This document shows, one piece after another, positions 1 to 7,509 of a stretch of DNA of 20,571 nucleotides. Every line of letters begins with the position of its first letter. Within the stretch, counting starts at the first letter, position 1. The notes below the pieces were generated by a model. That model ran no database searches. It was not told where the DNA came from and worked only from the letters and a program-made list of their open reading frames with translations. The position numbers and the translations under genes were made by a program. Source of the DNA: an uncultured Spirochaetaceae bacterium (GTDB lineage Bacteria > Spirochaetota > Spirochaetia > Treponematales > Treponemataceae); NCBI GenBank assembly GCA_902772605.1, contig CACYBG010000245.1, forward strand, positions 1 to 20,571. Direction: 5' to 3'.

Positions 1-119
1 ATCGCCTGTGCCCTGCACACTGCGATATTTGGGGCAGGTTCACGATGGGAGGCCGTTTTTGATATAAACTTTAGTTTTCAAAACTCGACATTCGACCTAT
101 TGCTCAGCGGTTTTCCAAT

Positions 120-1292
120 TCACTGGAATTCGGCACAAATCCGTTTCAGCGCTTCCTCAAGAATTTTTCTGGGAGTAGCACAGTTTATTCTCTGGAATTT
201 TTCTCCTTCTGTACCGAACATTTTTCCGTAATCCAGCCAGACCTTTGCCTTCCTTAAGATGCGCTCGGTAATCTCCCTGTCGGAAATCTCCGTAAACGCA
301 GAAAAGTCCAGCCACAAAAGGTATGTCCCCTCAGGCTCTACAACCCTTATTTTAGGGCAGTGTTCGGAAATGTATTTTTTACTGAACCCGATGTTTTCCC
401 AGATGTATTTTTTTGCTTCATCAAACCATTCCCCGCCGGATTCGTAGGCAGCAGTAGCTCCTATTATTCCCATTAAGGACGGCTCGTCGTAACCGGTAGC
501 GTCGACTTCTTTTTGAAAGGCATTTCTAAGCTGTGGATTCTTAACGATTATGTTCGAAAACTGAAGCCCAGCCAGATTGAACGTTTTGCTCGGAGCCGTG
601 CAGATTATTGAATTCTGAGCGGCTTCTTCCGACAGTTTTCCCCAGACCGTGTGAACGTTATCGCCGAAAGTGATGTCCGAATGAATTTCATCCGAAACCA
701 CAATGACACTGTGGCGAATGCAGATTTCCGAAAGCCTCTTAAGCTCTTCGATTTTCCAGACCCTTCCTCCCGGATTATGCGGCGAACATAAAATAAAAAG
801 CTTCACGTTTTCTTCGGTAATTTTACGTTCAAAATCCTCAAAGTCGATTTCGTACCGTCCGTTTTTGAAAACCAGCGGATTGTTGACAACCCGTCGCTTA
901 AGCGCATTTATCATATTGAAAAAAGGGTAGTAGACCGGCTTCTGAATTATTACGCCGTCACCTTCTTTCGTGAACGCCTTGATTGCACTGGAAATCGCAA
1001 AAACTACACCAGGGGTATTTACAATCCATTCGTCCTCAATCTCGAAAGAGTGCCTTTCCCTGAACCATTTTTTTACGGCCGAATAATAGCGTTCGTCCGG
1101 ACGACTGTATCCGAAAATTCCATGTTCGACCCTTTCTGAAAGAGCCTTTTGTATGCATGGAGCAGTCGGAAAATCCATGTCGGCAACCCACAGGCTAATT
1201 GCGTCAATCGGCTTGTTACGTTTTTCAGCCAAATCGTATTTTATGGCGAACGTATTTTTTCTATCGGTAATCCTATCAAAATCGTATTTCAT
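120..1292 (-). CDS. MalY/PatB-type PLP C-S lyase (cystathionine beta-lyase or aminotransferase)
   Basis: Fold type I PLP enzyme of the MalY/PatB family, 390 residues, normal length. These cytosolic enzymes break the C-S bond of cystathionine or cysteine conjugates to give a thiol, pyruvate and ammonia. The N-terminal motif SLWVADMDFPTAP (about residues 34-46) is typical of the family, SDEIHSD (about 200-206) holds the Asp that contacts the PLP ring nitrogen, and SKTFNLAG carries the Schiff-base Lys at about 236. I chose the ATG at 1292 because GGAGG sits four bases upstream; a longer reading frame to 1334 has no better site. It is the last gene of the LanC-cysK-metB-like operon, 72 bp behind the cystathionine synthase gene, which fits conversion of cystathionine to homocysteine. 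Aminotransferase activity cannot be excluded. Confidence 0.9.
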   Translation of the reverse strand: MKYDFDRITDRKNTFAIKYDLAEKRNKPIDAISLWVADMDFPTAPCIQKALSERVEHGIFGYSRPDERYYSAVKKWFRERHSFEIEDEWIVNTPGVVFAISSAIKAFTKEGDGVIIQKPVYYPFFNMINALKRRVVNNPLVFKNGRYEIDFEDFERKITEENVKLFILCSPHNPGGRVWKIEELKRLSEICIRHSVIVVSDEIHSDITFGDNVHTVWGKLSEEAAQNSIICTAPSKTFNLAGLQFSNIIVKNPQLRNAFQKEVDATGYDEPSLMGIIGATAAYESGGEWFDEAKKYIWENIGFSKKYISEHCPKIRVVEPEGTYLLWLDFSAFTEISDREITERILRKAKVWLDYGKMFGTEGEKFQRINCATPRKILEEALKRICAEFQ

Positions 1293-1364
1293 TTTTCCTC
1301 CATAAAAAGGGAGAAGTCTCTCCCTACGCCTCATCTGAAGAATCGGCTACCCTCTCTGGGGGCT

Positions 1365-2549
1365 TCAAACGCCAGCCCCCAACGCCCGGCTCAAATCCCC
1401 TATCAAGTCGTCCGCATTTTCGATTCCAACCGAGAGTCTGAGCGTTGACTTCGTGATTCCGTTTTTCAGACGGATTTCTTCCGGAACATCTGCATGCGTC
1501 TGCGTCACGGGATAGGTAATCAGGGTTTCAGTTCCGCCGAGACTTTCAGCAAACTGTACGAGCCTCACTCTGTTCAGAATCGACTTTGCCTTTTCTTCGC
1601 CCGTCACGTTGAAAGTAATCATGGCACCGAAACCGCGGGCCTGTTTTTTCTGAACCTCATAACCCGGATGGTCGCTAAGCCCCGGATAAATTACCTTCGT
1701 AACTTCCTTTTGATTTAAAAGCCACCCGACGATTTTCTTTGCGTTTTCCTGAGCCTTTTCCATTCGGATTGCAAGAGTTTTGATTCCCCGGAGAGTAAGC
1801 CAGCTGTCAAACGGCGAAAGTCCTGCGCCCGTAGTTTTTATGAGGAACCTGAGCTTTTCCACTATATCAGGACGATTCGTAACGATGAAACCGGCAAGCG
1901 TGTCGTTGTGTCCGGCAAGATATTTTGTACCCGAATGAACGACGATGTCCGCTCCAAGCAAAAGAGGATTCTGGAAATACGGGGACATGAACGTATTGTC
2001 AACGATAAGAAGCAGGTTGTGTTTTTTTGCTGTTTTTGAAGTTGCTTCTATGTCCGTCACGTTCATCATCGGGTTTGTAGGAGTCTCGATGTAAATCGCC
2101 CTTGTCTTTGGCGTTATGAGTTTTTCCAAATCCGATTCGCTCAAGGCCGAAATGTTTTCACGCGTAAACTGAATTCCGTTTTTGCTCGAAACATTGTCGA
2201 ACAGTCGGATTGAACCTCCGTAAAGGTCAGAGTCGGCGATTATGTGGTCGCCCGGAGAAAACAGTTCCATGAGCAGACTGATTGCCGCCATTCCGCTCGA
2301 AAGTGCAAACGCATCGATTCCTCCTTCAAGCTGGGCGACGACCTTTTCAAGATGTTCCCTGGTCGGATTCTGAAGACGGCTGTAATCGAAACCCGTGCTC
2401 TGTCCGACGGCAGGATGGGCGTAGGTCGCGGTCTGATAGATCGGAAAACTTATCGAACCGTAATGATTGCAGTGCTCGACATTTATACCGCCTGCGGGAG
2501 CGGATTCATCTTCAATGTGAAGACATTTTGAATCTATGGATAAAGACAT
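1365..2549 (-). CDS. Cys/Met metabolism PLP enzyme (cystathionine gamma-synthase/lyase family)
   Basis: A 394-residue fold type I PLP enzyme of the Cys/Met metabolism family (MetB, CGL, MetY, MGL). Seen directly: SSGMAAI (about 84-90) for PLP phosphate binding, VDNTFMSP (183-190) with the ring-contacting Asp, SGTKYLAGHND with Schiff-base Lys209, and the C-terminal LRLSVGIE block (about 372-379). Members exchange or eliminate sulfur groups on homoserine esters, cystathionine or methionine. Gene order with a MalY-type lyase downstream suggests cystathionine gamma-synthase, making cystathionine from cysteine and an activated homoserine, but gamma-lyase, methionine gamma-lyase or sulfhydrylase activity cannot be separated by eye. 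The ATG at 2549 has GAGGTG upstream. It is 185 bp downstream of the cysK gene; that gap holds a long hairpin. Confidence 0.88.
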   Translation of the reverse strand: MSLSIDSKCLHIEDESAPAGGINVEHCNHYGSISFPIYQTATYAHPAVGQSTGFDYSRLQNPTREHLEKVVAQLEGGIDAFALSSGMAAISLLMELFSPGDHIIADSDLYGGSIRLFDNVSSKNGIQFTRENISALSESDLEKLITPKTRAIYIETPTNPMMNVTDIEATSKTAKKHNLLLIVDNTFMSPYFQNPLLLGADIVVHSGTKYLAGHNDTLAGFIVTNRPDIVEKLRFLIKTTGAGLSPFDSWLTLRGIKTLAIRMEKAQENAKKIVGWLLNQKEVTKVIYPGLSDHPGYEVQKKQARGFGAMITFNVTGEEKAKSILNRVRLVQFAESLGGTETLITYPVTQTHADVPEEIRLKNGITKSTLRLSVGIENADDLIGDLSRALGAGV

Positions 2550-2632
2550 CCTGGCACCTCGTTTTTACCCTGTAAGATAGGGATTTTGAAATGGAGCAGA
2601 CTGATAGTGTAGCGTCATTCTGAGAAATTGCC

Positions 2633-2675
2633 GGGAACTGCCGATTAATGCTTCGTGCATAAATCAGCTGTTCCC
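2633..2675 (-). repeat. 43-nt hairpin behind cysK, containing a dispersed repeat
   Basis: In minus-strand RNA sense, GGGAAC-A-GCTGATT pairs with AATCGGC-A-GTTCCC (one mismatch, one wobble), and the loop holds an inner ATGC/GCAT stem. It lies about 60 bp after the cysK stop and 84 bp before the next gene. No U-run follows, so it does not look like an intrinsic terminator. It could stabilise the cysK 3' end or be a repetitive extragenic palindrome. The segment 2647-2677 recurs at 13749-13779. Confidence 0.55.
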
Positions 2676-2734
2676 TAATGAATACTGGTCATGCAGAAAC
2701 TCGTTCAGCACGACCATGATTTTCGAACCCTTTT

Positions 2735-3715
2735 TTATCTGTACATGTTTGTGGAAAGATACTTGAAGGCATTGTCCGCAAGAATCACGATGATGTTCTT
2801 TCCTTTTGCTTCCGGGCGTTTTGCAATCTGGGTTGCCGTCCAAAGTGCTGCTCCTGCCGACTGACCGACGAAGAATCCTTCCTGCTTTACGAGTTTGCGA
2901 CCAGTTTCGTAAGCGTCTTCGGCTACGACATTGAAACATTCGTCGTATTTCGTGTCGAAGCTTGTGAAAAGCGGCGGATAATTTTCCTGTGGCACTCCGT
3001 CGAAGTTCAGAACGCCGTCAATCGTGTTCCTGTCAGGGAAATTCGGATTTTTCTTTGACTGTTCTGCAGGCTGTGCACCGATGATTTTTACGTCCGGATT
3101 TTTCTCGCGGAAGAATTTTGAAAGACCTGAAAGCGTGCCTCCAGTTCCTACGAGCTGAACTACGTAATCTACCTTTCCGCCGGTTGCTTCCCAGATTTCT
3201 GGACCGGTAGACTTTACATGAGCCAGAGAATTGTTGATGTCTGCGCACTGATTCAAATAGTACCATCCCTTTGATGCGGCAAAATCCTTGAAGAGTTTTT
3301 CAAGTGCCGTCATCGTAAGACCGTTTTTCAAAAGCTCCGGGAAGCCTGGAACATCCGTTACCTGCAAAAGTTCCGCTCCCAAAGCCTTGAGAATCTGTGA
3401 ACGCTCCTTGGAAACAAGCGGCTGAATGACCGCGACGAATTTGTATCCCTTGGCGTTTGCAAAAGTCGCCTCACCGATTCCCGTATTGCCTGAGGTGTAG
3501 TCGATCAAAGTCATTCCCGGATGAATGTCGCCGCGTTTTTCTGCTTCCTCGATGATGTTCAATGCAGCACGGTCCTTGACGCTTCCCGACGGATTGAAGT
3601 ATTCGAATTTTCCAAGGATGTTCGCCTCAAGGCTCTCTGATTTTTCATATCTGTGAAGACGGACAAGAGGCGTGTCCCCAACAAGTTCTGTAATTGAATC
3701 GTAAATCTTTGCCAT
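2735..3715 (-). CDS. cysK: Cysteine synthase (O-acetylserine sulfhydrylase) family, paralogue 1
   Basis: Fold type II PLP enzyme, 326 residues, of the CysK/CBS family. CysK forms cysteine from O-acetylserine and sulfide in the cytosol. Visible motifs: NPSGSVKDR with Schiff-base Lys47, TSGNTG substrate loop at 74-79, and the GTGGT PLP-phosphate loop at 189-193. Two places depart from the classical enzyme: the pocket segment that in E. coli CysK reads NPANPxxH is here ADINNSLAH, and the C-terminal segment usually like PDSGERYLST is ADNAFKYLST, so the Ser that contacts the PLP ring nitrogen seems to be Asn. It may therefore use another acceptor or thiol. The ATG at 3715 has AAGGAG upstream. It is second in the LanC operon, 39 bp behind LanC. 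Confidence 0.9.
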   Translation of the reverse strand: MAKIYDSITELVGDTPLVRLHRYEKSESLEANILGKFEYFNPSGSVKDRAALNIIEEAEKRGDIHPGMTLIDYTSGNTGIGEATFANAKGYKFVAVIQPLVSKERSQILKALGAELLQVTDVPGFPELLKNGLTMTALEKLFKDFAASKGWYYLNQCADINNSLAHVKSTGPEIWEATGGKVDYVVQLVGTGGTLSGLSKFFREKNPDVKIIGAQPAEQSKKNPNFPDRNTIDGVLNFDGVPQENYPPLFTSFDTKYDECFNVVAEDAYETGRKLVKQEGFFVGQSAGAALWTATQIAKRPEAKGKNIIVILADNAFKYLSTNMYR

Positions 3716-3754
3716 AATATTTTCTCCTTAATTTATCTAATTTTTCGATGTGTT

Positions 3755-5185
3755 TCAGTTGAAATAGTTGTATTCAATCAGCTCGATAAGATTTTCGTTC
3801 TTTTCGGCTGCCGCAAGCGAAAGAAGTGCCCAGGCGTTTCCCGCAGTTCCGATATAAAGACCGGTATAGGAATGAACGTCGGTCGGAATTGTTCGCCACC
3901 ATGCTCCGCTCCATTTGCGCACCGACTTTTGATGATAGATGTCGCCGTCGGCATCCGCAACGAAAGACTGACCCACAACGGTTTTCGCAGCACGCTTTGC
4001 ATATTCCAGGAATTCCGGATTTTCAGTAAGCCTGTACACTGAAACGAAATGTTCCAAGAGACCCGGTGTTCCGCAGCACAAAGCCTGACTCTGCCAGTAA
4101 CCGCGGCTGAAAATCTCCGGTGCCCCCGCCTTTATGATTCCCCGGCTAAGCTTCAAAACCCAGTCCAGATAATGCTTTTCGCCGGTAATCTTGTAGAGCA
4201 GGTGGAACAGAAGCGATGTTCCGGCAGGTCCGTGGCAGGTGCTCAGGTAATAGAACTCGGTAGAAGGTCCCCTCTCAAGGCTGTCGAGATAGGGTACGAG
4301 AACCGCATTTTCATCACCGACTGCAATTCCTTCTATATATTTAGCAGCTTCCTTTGCCGCATCCAAAAACCTTTCGTCCTTTGAAATCTTGTAGAGGATC
4401 GCAAAAATCCAGCCGACACCGCTTGTTCCGTGAGCGTTGTTCACCCAGAAAACATCTTTCGGAAAATCGATGATCGTCAAATCAACGACATTCCAGTAGG
4501 TTCCTCCGCGTGGGGCAGGCTTTCCCTTATTCAAAAGGAAGTTTCCGAAGCTTACTGCCGCATCGAGATATTTTTTGTCACCGGTGAGTTTGTAAATCGC
4601 AGCAAGATAGGTTACGAATCCTGCATCTCCGCACAGATCGTTCTGCTCGCTCCAGTAAATCCCATCGTTGGATTTTTTCGCCGCAGAAATCAAATCGTCG
4701 GCGACCTTAACCACATAGCGCCTGTAATTTTCTTCGCCCGTAAGTTCAAACAGCTTAAGGACAAGGTATGCGCTTCCGGTAGGTCCGTTGTAGTAGCCGG
4801 CCGCCCAACCTGGCATGTTCTTCACGTGGACCAGCTTTGATGCTCCGTTCGCCTTTGAGTTCAATGTCCTTTCGTAAAAAGCCGCACCTTCGTCGGTTTC
4901 GATGATTTCCCTTGCGGCTGATTTTGCTTCCTCAAGGTACTCGTCCTTTTTTGTTGCCTGATACAGTCGGAGATAGAAAAGTCCGACTCCAGCCGATCCT
5001 CCGTAAAGTGATTTCGGAGTGAGCATCGGATAGTCCGTAAAGTCTTCGCTTGAATCCGGACTCTGAATCCATCTGGCTCCGTATCTTGCGGACTGTCTTC
5101 CCGTCTTAATCCATCCTGCACTCTGTTCTGCAAATTCAATGTAGTCGGATGCCGTATAATCCCTGAAAAGTATGTTCTCTGCCAT
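3755..5185 (-). CDS. LanC-like protein with CHG/CCG putative zinc site
   Basis: A 476-residue protein with seven evenly spaced GxxG motifs: GSAG (63-66), GPTG (134-137), GDAG (186-189), GTSG (253-256), GPAG (319-322), GTPG (372-375) and GTAG (446-449). Seven such repeats mark the (alpha/alpha)7 toroid of the LanC family. Repeat 4 has His252 next to GTSG, the place of the catalytic His of NisC; repeat 5 has Cys317-His318-Gly; repeat 6 has Cys370-Cys371-Gly. NisC uses Cys, Cys and His for zinc; here the His of repeat 6 is Cys, as in ProcM-type LanM synthetases. LanC proteins add thiols to dehydroamino acids; LanCL relatives add glutathione. No LanB/LanM dehydratase or peptide precursor is seen, and the gene heads a cysteine/methionine operon, so a small-molecule or protein-quality role is an inference. 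ATG at 5185 chosen for GGAGG six bases upstream; an in-frame TTG at 5326 lacks support. Confidence 0.82.
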   Translation of the reverse strand: MAENILFRDYTASDYIEFAEQSAGWIKTGRQSARYGARWIQSPDSSEDFTDYPMLTPKSLYGGSAGVGLFYLRLYQATKKDEYLEEAKSAAREIIETDEGAAFYERTLNSKANGASKLVHVKNMPGWAAGYYNGPTGSAYLVLKLFELTGEENYRRYVVKVADDLISAAKKSNDGIYWSEQNDLCGDAGFVTYLAAIYKLTGDKKYLDAAVSFGNFLLNKGKPAPRGGTYWNVVDLTIIDFPKDVFWVNNAHGTSGVGWIFAILYKISKDERFLDAAKEAAKYIEGIAVGDENAVLVPYLDSLERGPSTEFYYLSTCHGPAGTSLLFHLLYKITGEKHYLDWVLKLSRGIIKAGAPEIFSRGYWQSQALCCGTPGLLEHFVSVYRLTENPEFLEYAKRAAKTVVGQSFVADADGDIYHQKSVRKWSGAWWRTIPTDVHSYTGLYIGTAGNAWALLSLAAAEKNENLIELIEYNYFN

Positions 5186-5345
5186 GTGTTTCCTCCATAT
5201 TTGACCGAAAGGGAAAGCCTTTCCCCGCACCTGTCCAAAGCGGTAGGCATGATTCTGCCGACCGTTCTCCCGAGGCTTACGTTCCAAACCCGGGAACCGT
5301 GAGTATAAATCCAAAATGATTTTCAATGCCGAAAGGAAATTCGGC
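5186..5345 (-). promoter_or_regulatory. Structured leader upstream of the LanC-like gene (four hairpins)
   Basis: The 160 nt between the small ORF and the LanC start hold four successive perfect or near-perfect stems: 5328-5345 (GCCGAA/TTCGGC, beginning right at the small-ORF stop), 5281-5297 (GTTCC/GGAAC), 5241-5264 (CGGT-x-GGCA/TGCC-x-ACCG) and 5211-5225 (GGGAAA/TTTCCC, about 10 nt before the GGAGG). I see no S-box, T-box or other riboswitch signature that I know, and no U-run. The layout could serve translation-coupled or metabolite-dependent control, but that is inference. Confidence 0.45.
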
Positions 5346-5420
5346 TCACAAAGCGAGAAGGGGGCACATTCGGCCGTTTCGGAAATTTTCTCGGACTAAT
5401 TTTTCAAAGTAAATGACCAT
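5346..5420 (-). CDS. Putative 24-residue leader peptide (small ORF)
   Basis: A 25-codon frame, too short for usual gene calling, begins with ATG at 5420 preceded at ideal distance by GGGAGG, as good a ribosome site as any in the window. It starts about 65 nt downstream of the predicted transcription start and ends directly against the first hairpin of the leader. The peptide is basic (five Arg or Lys residues over the first 17 positions) and has a single Cys at position 19 (MCPLLAL end). It has no Ser or Thr, so it cannot be a lanthipeptide precursor for the adjacent LanC-like protein. A leader peptide for translation-coupled regulation in response to sulfur state is the likeliest role; a spurious frame is possible. 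Confidence 0.45.
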   Translation of the reverse strand: MVIYFEKLVRENFRNGRMCPLLAL

Positions 5421-5471
5421 ACCGTACCTCCCGTTGAAGATTTCTACCGCCGCATTCAAGCTGCGCTTAAT

Positions 5472-5490
5472 TCCTACTGAATCGATAGGT
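5472..5490. promoter_or_regulatory. Operator site A (CCTA-N9-TAGG), LanC operon
   Basis: TCCTACTGAATCGATAGGT; half-sites CCTA and TAGG separated by 9 bp. It covers the presumed start point just downstream of the -10 box of the LanC operon promoter, 36 bp from site B. Confidence 0.75.
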
Positions 5491-5492
5491 TT

Positions 5493-5521
5493 AATATAGT
5501 TTATATTACCCATCCTGTCAA
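5493..5521 (-). promoter_or_regulatory. Sigma-70-type promoter of the LanC-cysK operon
   Basis: In minus sense, a perfect TTGACA (-35, 5521-5516) and TATATT (-10, 5498-5493) are separated by 17 bp. The -35 lies inside operator B and the predicted start, near 5486, inside operator A. This is the best-looking promoter in the window and its overlap with both operators predicts repression. Confidence 0.8.
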
Positions 5522-5526
5522 TAGGT
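5508..5526. promoter_or_regulatory. Operator site B (ACCYA-N9-TAGGT), LanC operon
   Basis: ACCCATCCTGTCAATAGGT with outer TTA/TAA symmetry. It contains the -35 hexamer TTGACA of the LanC operon promoter. The pair A-B has the same 36-bp spacing as the pair in front of nifB. Confidence 0.75.
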
Positions 5527-5643
5527 AATTATTTTTTTTCGGAAGTTTTTTTGAGGAGGGATGTTCATCAGGAATTTAACGAAAGGACAGCCGGCCAGCG
5601 ACAAAAGAATCGGAATGACCGGTTGCATGAAAAGCTCTGTTCC

Positions 5644-6408
5644 CTATATGTTGTATTCAGCCTCGTGCAGCTTTCCTCCAAGGTTCAGGCAGTCCAGAAT
5701 CTTGTTCCTGTAGAATGTGTAGGCATCCTGGACTCGGACCCTCGGTCTTGGAAGATCTATGTCTATGACGGCTTCCAGTCGGCTTGGCCTTGCACTCATG
5801 ACTACGACGCGGTCGCTCATGTATATGGCTTCATCTACGTCATGGGTCACCATCAGCATGGTCATGTCGTTTTCATTCTTTATGCGGAGAATCTCGTCCT
5901 GAAGGTTCATCCTTGTGAACGCGTCAAGGGCTCCCAGAGGTTCATCAAGCAGCAGAACCTTTGGATGTCCGACCAGTGCACGTGCAAGAGAGGCCCTCTG
6001 CTGCATTCCACCGGAAATCTGATGCGGATAGGAGTTTTCAAATCCCTTGAGCCCCACAAGGTTTATGATGTCGCTCACGTCATTCTTCTTCTCCCTGTAG
6101 ATTTTCCTTGCCTTGAGACCGAACGCAACGTTTTCCCTGACGTTGAGCCATGGAAAAAGGTTTGAGCCCTGGAATGCAAATCCCCTGTCGCTTCCGGCCT
6201 TGGTCACCTTTTCGCCGTCAAGGAACACATCCCCCGACGTAGACTGTTCAAGCCCTCCGATTATCCTGAGAAGGGTGGATTTTCCGCATCCGGATGGACC
6301 GATCAGGCTTACGAAAGTCCCCGGTTCTATGTCCAGCGTAAAGTCGTTCAGGACCTTTACGTCGTCAAAGCTTTTGTCAATGTTCTGGATCTTTATGTTT
6401 CCAAGCAT
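5644..6408 (-). CDS. ABC transporter ATPase, nitrate/sulfonate/taurine type (SsuB-like), system 1
   Basis: A 254-residue cytosolic ATPase that would power uptake through an SsuC-like permease. Walker A GPSGCGKST (37-45), Q-loop around FQGSNLFPW (79-87), signature ISGGMQQR (131-138), Walker B VLLLDEP (151-157) and the switch His in MVTHD (186-190). The tail with DLPRPR is common in SsuB/TauB proteins. I place the start at the ATG at 6408, nine bases after GGGAGG; an in-frame ATG at 6438 overlaps the cysK stop and has a weak site. It follows cysK paralogue 2 by 19 bp. It has no permease or binding protein beside it; the likely partners are the ATPase-less permease and lipoprotein at 11963-9869. 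The substrate is unknown; sulfonate-like or other organosulfur is inferred from context. Confidence 0.88.
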   Translation of the reverse strand: MLGNIKIQNIDKSFDDVKVLNDFTLDIEPGTFVSLIGPSGCGKSTLLRIIGGLEQSTSGDVFLDGEKVTKAGSDRGFAFQGSNLFPWLNVRENVAFGLKARKIYREKKNDVSDIINLVGLKGFENSYPHQISGGMQQRASLARALVGHPKVLLLDEPLGALDAFTRMNLQDEILRIKNENDMTMLMVTHDVDEAIYMSDRVVVMSARPSRLEAVIDIDLPRPRVRVQDAYTFYRNKILDCLNLGGKLHEAEYNI

Positions 6409-6427
6409 GCAGAGGCACCTCCCGCAT

Positions 6428-7420
6428 TCATTCTTCAAAGAGCGCAGTGCTCAGATACCTGAGTCCGGTATCCGGGAATACGACCACAATGTTCTTTCCC
6501 TCGAATTCCTTCCGAGACGCGACCTTTGCAGCTCCCCAGAGTGCGGCTCCGCTTGAGTTTCCCACCAGGATTCCGTCGGTCTTTGCAACTGTCCTTGCAG
6601 CTTCGAACGCTCCGTCCGTGTCGGCTGTGAACACCTCGTCGAACACCTTTTCTGTCAATGCACCGTTATCCCTGAGGCTTGGAGGAACCCTTTCGAAAGG
6701 AACCTCGGTGAAATTGTGTATTCCCGTAAGCCTTCCGTCCGTTTCAGACGGCTCAACCGCAAAAATCTTTGCACGACCACCCTGTTCATGGATGTAATCG
6801 GCAATGCCCCTGATTGTTCCTGCTGTTCCTACGCTTGCAACCACTGCATCGATGTCTCCGTCCGTATCCTCCCAGATTTCCTTTCCCGTAGAATCGTGAT
6901 GGGCGACCGGATTCAAGGGGTTTATCATCTGGTCCACGAAATATATGTCGTCGCCTGCAGCCTGCCTGTCCCTTATGTGCTGCTTGAGTATGTTTGTGGC
7001 CGCAACGAAATCGTTGTTCGTAGCCTTGAGTGCATCCTGAAGTTCCGGAACGTCGCCTATCTTGGTTACGTTTGCTCCGAACGCCCTCATCACCTGCAGA
7101 CGCTCATGACTTACGCCTTCCTGAAGGTATATCTGCACGCGGTATCCCTTCATCGCACCGATTGCACTGACGGCAATTCCTGTGTTTCCGGACGTATATT
7201 CAATGAGGGTTGTCTTTCCCGGACTGATTTTCCCGGATTTTTCCGCATCCTCGATTATCCTGAGGACTATCCTGTCCTTTATGCTTCCGATGGGGTTGAA
7301 ATACTCCACCTTCGCCAGGATGCGGGCTTTCAGTCCCAGTTTCCTTTCGTAGCCGTGGAGCCTGACAAGGGGCGTGTGCCCGACAAGCTCTGTAAGTGAA
7401 TCGTGAATCTTCTTTGCCAT
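6428..7420 (-). CDS. cysK: Cysteine synthase family, paralogue 2
   Basis: A 330-residue fold type II PLP enzyme. NPIGSIKDR carries Schiff-base Lys48, TSGNTG lies at 76-81, but the phosphate-binding loop is GTAGT (198-202) rather than the usual GTGGT. The pocket segment is MINPLNPVAHH instead of the NPANPxxH of E. coli CysK, and the C-terminal motif is PDTGLRYLST with Thr in place of the ring-contacting Ser. It should form cysteine or a related thioether from an activated serine (or homoserine) and sulfide or a thiol; the substitutions leave open a distinct substrate. ATG at 7420 with GGAGG seven bases upstream. It is first in a two-gene unit with the SsuB-like ATPase and has its own copy of the 19-bp operator 19 bp before the start. 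Confidence 0.9.
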   Translation of the reverse strand: MAKKIHDSLTELVGHTPLVRLHGYERKLGLKARILAKVEYFNPIGSIKDRIVLRIIEDAEKSGKISPGKTTLIEYTSGNTGIAVSAIGAMKGYRVQIYLQEGVSHERLQVMRAFGANVTKIGDVPELQDALKATNNDFVAATNILKQHIRDRQAAGDDIYFVDQMINPLNPVAHHDSTGKEIWEDTDGDIDAVVASVGTAGTIRGIADYIHEQGGRAKIFAVEPSETDGRLTGIHNFTEVPFERVPPSLRDNGALTEKVFDEVFTADTDGAFEAARTVAKTDGILVGNSSGAALWGAAKVASRKEFEGKNIVVVFPDTGLRYLSTALFEE

Positions 7421-7438
7421 GTTTTACCTCCATTTTTT

Positions 7439-7457
7439 ACCTATTATTTTGATAGGT
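7439..7457. promoter_or_regulatory. Operator site C (ACCTA-N9-TAGGT), cysK paralogue 2
   Basis: ACCTATTATTTTGATAGGT has perfect 5-bp arms in TTACCTA...TAGGTTG context. It lies between a possible -10 (TATACT, minus sense, around 7470) and the cysK ribosome site, so a bound protein would block this two-gene unit. No convincing -35 was found. Confidence 0.75.
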
Positions 7458-7509
7458 TGTAAGCTTAAAAGTATATTTTCGGTCGAATTTCGGCTTATTG
7501 AAAAGCATG

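Noticed and set aside
1..119. Possible terminator or gene start behind the MalY-type gene
   Set aside because: Only a short AGTTTT/AAAACT palindrome (73-84) without a loop or U-run is seen; nothing else can be supported.
2564..2582. Palindrome near the start of the cystathionine synthase gene as another operator
   Set aside because: CCCT-N7-AGGG has the wrong spacing and arms compared with the 9-bp spaced set.
5346..5420. Small ORF as lanthipeptide precursor for the LanC-like protein
   Set aside because: It contains no Ser or Thr to dehydrate and only one Cys.
5186..5460. S-box (SAM) riboswitch or T-box in the LanC operon leader
   Set aside because: The stems are present but I could not find the conserved core sequences of either class.
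5518..5628. A 36-residue minus-strand frame behind the SsuB-like ATPase
   Set aside because: It has a weak ribosome site and runs through the -35 box and operator of the LanC promoter; probably chance, although its hydrophobic start is notable.
5551..6165. Plus-strand frame of about 200 codons preceded by GAGGAGG
   Set aside because: It is antisense to the SsuB-like ATPase, and its sequence shows no family features.
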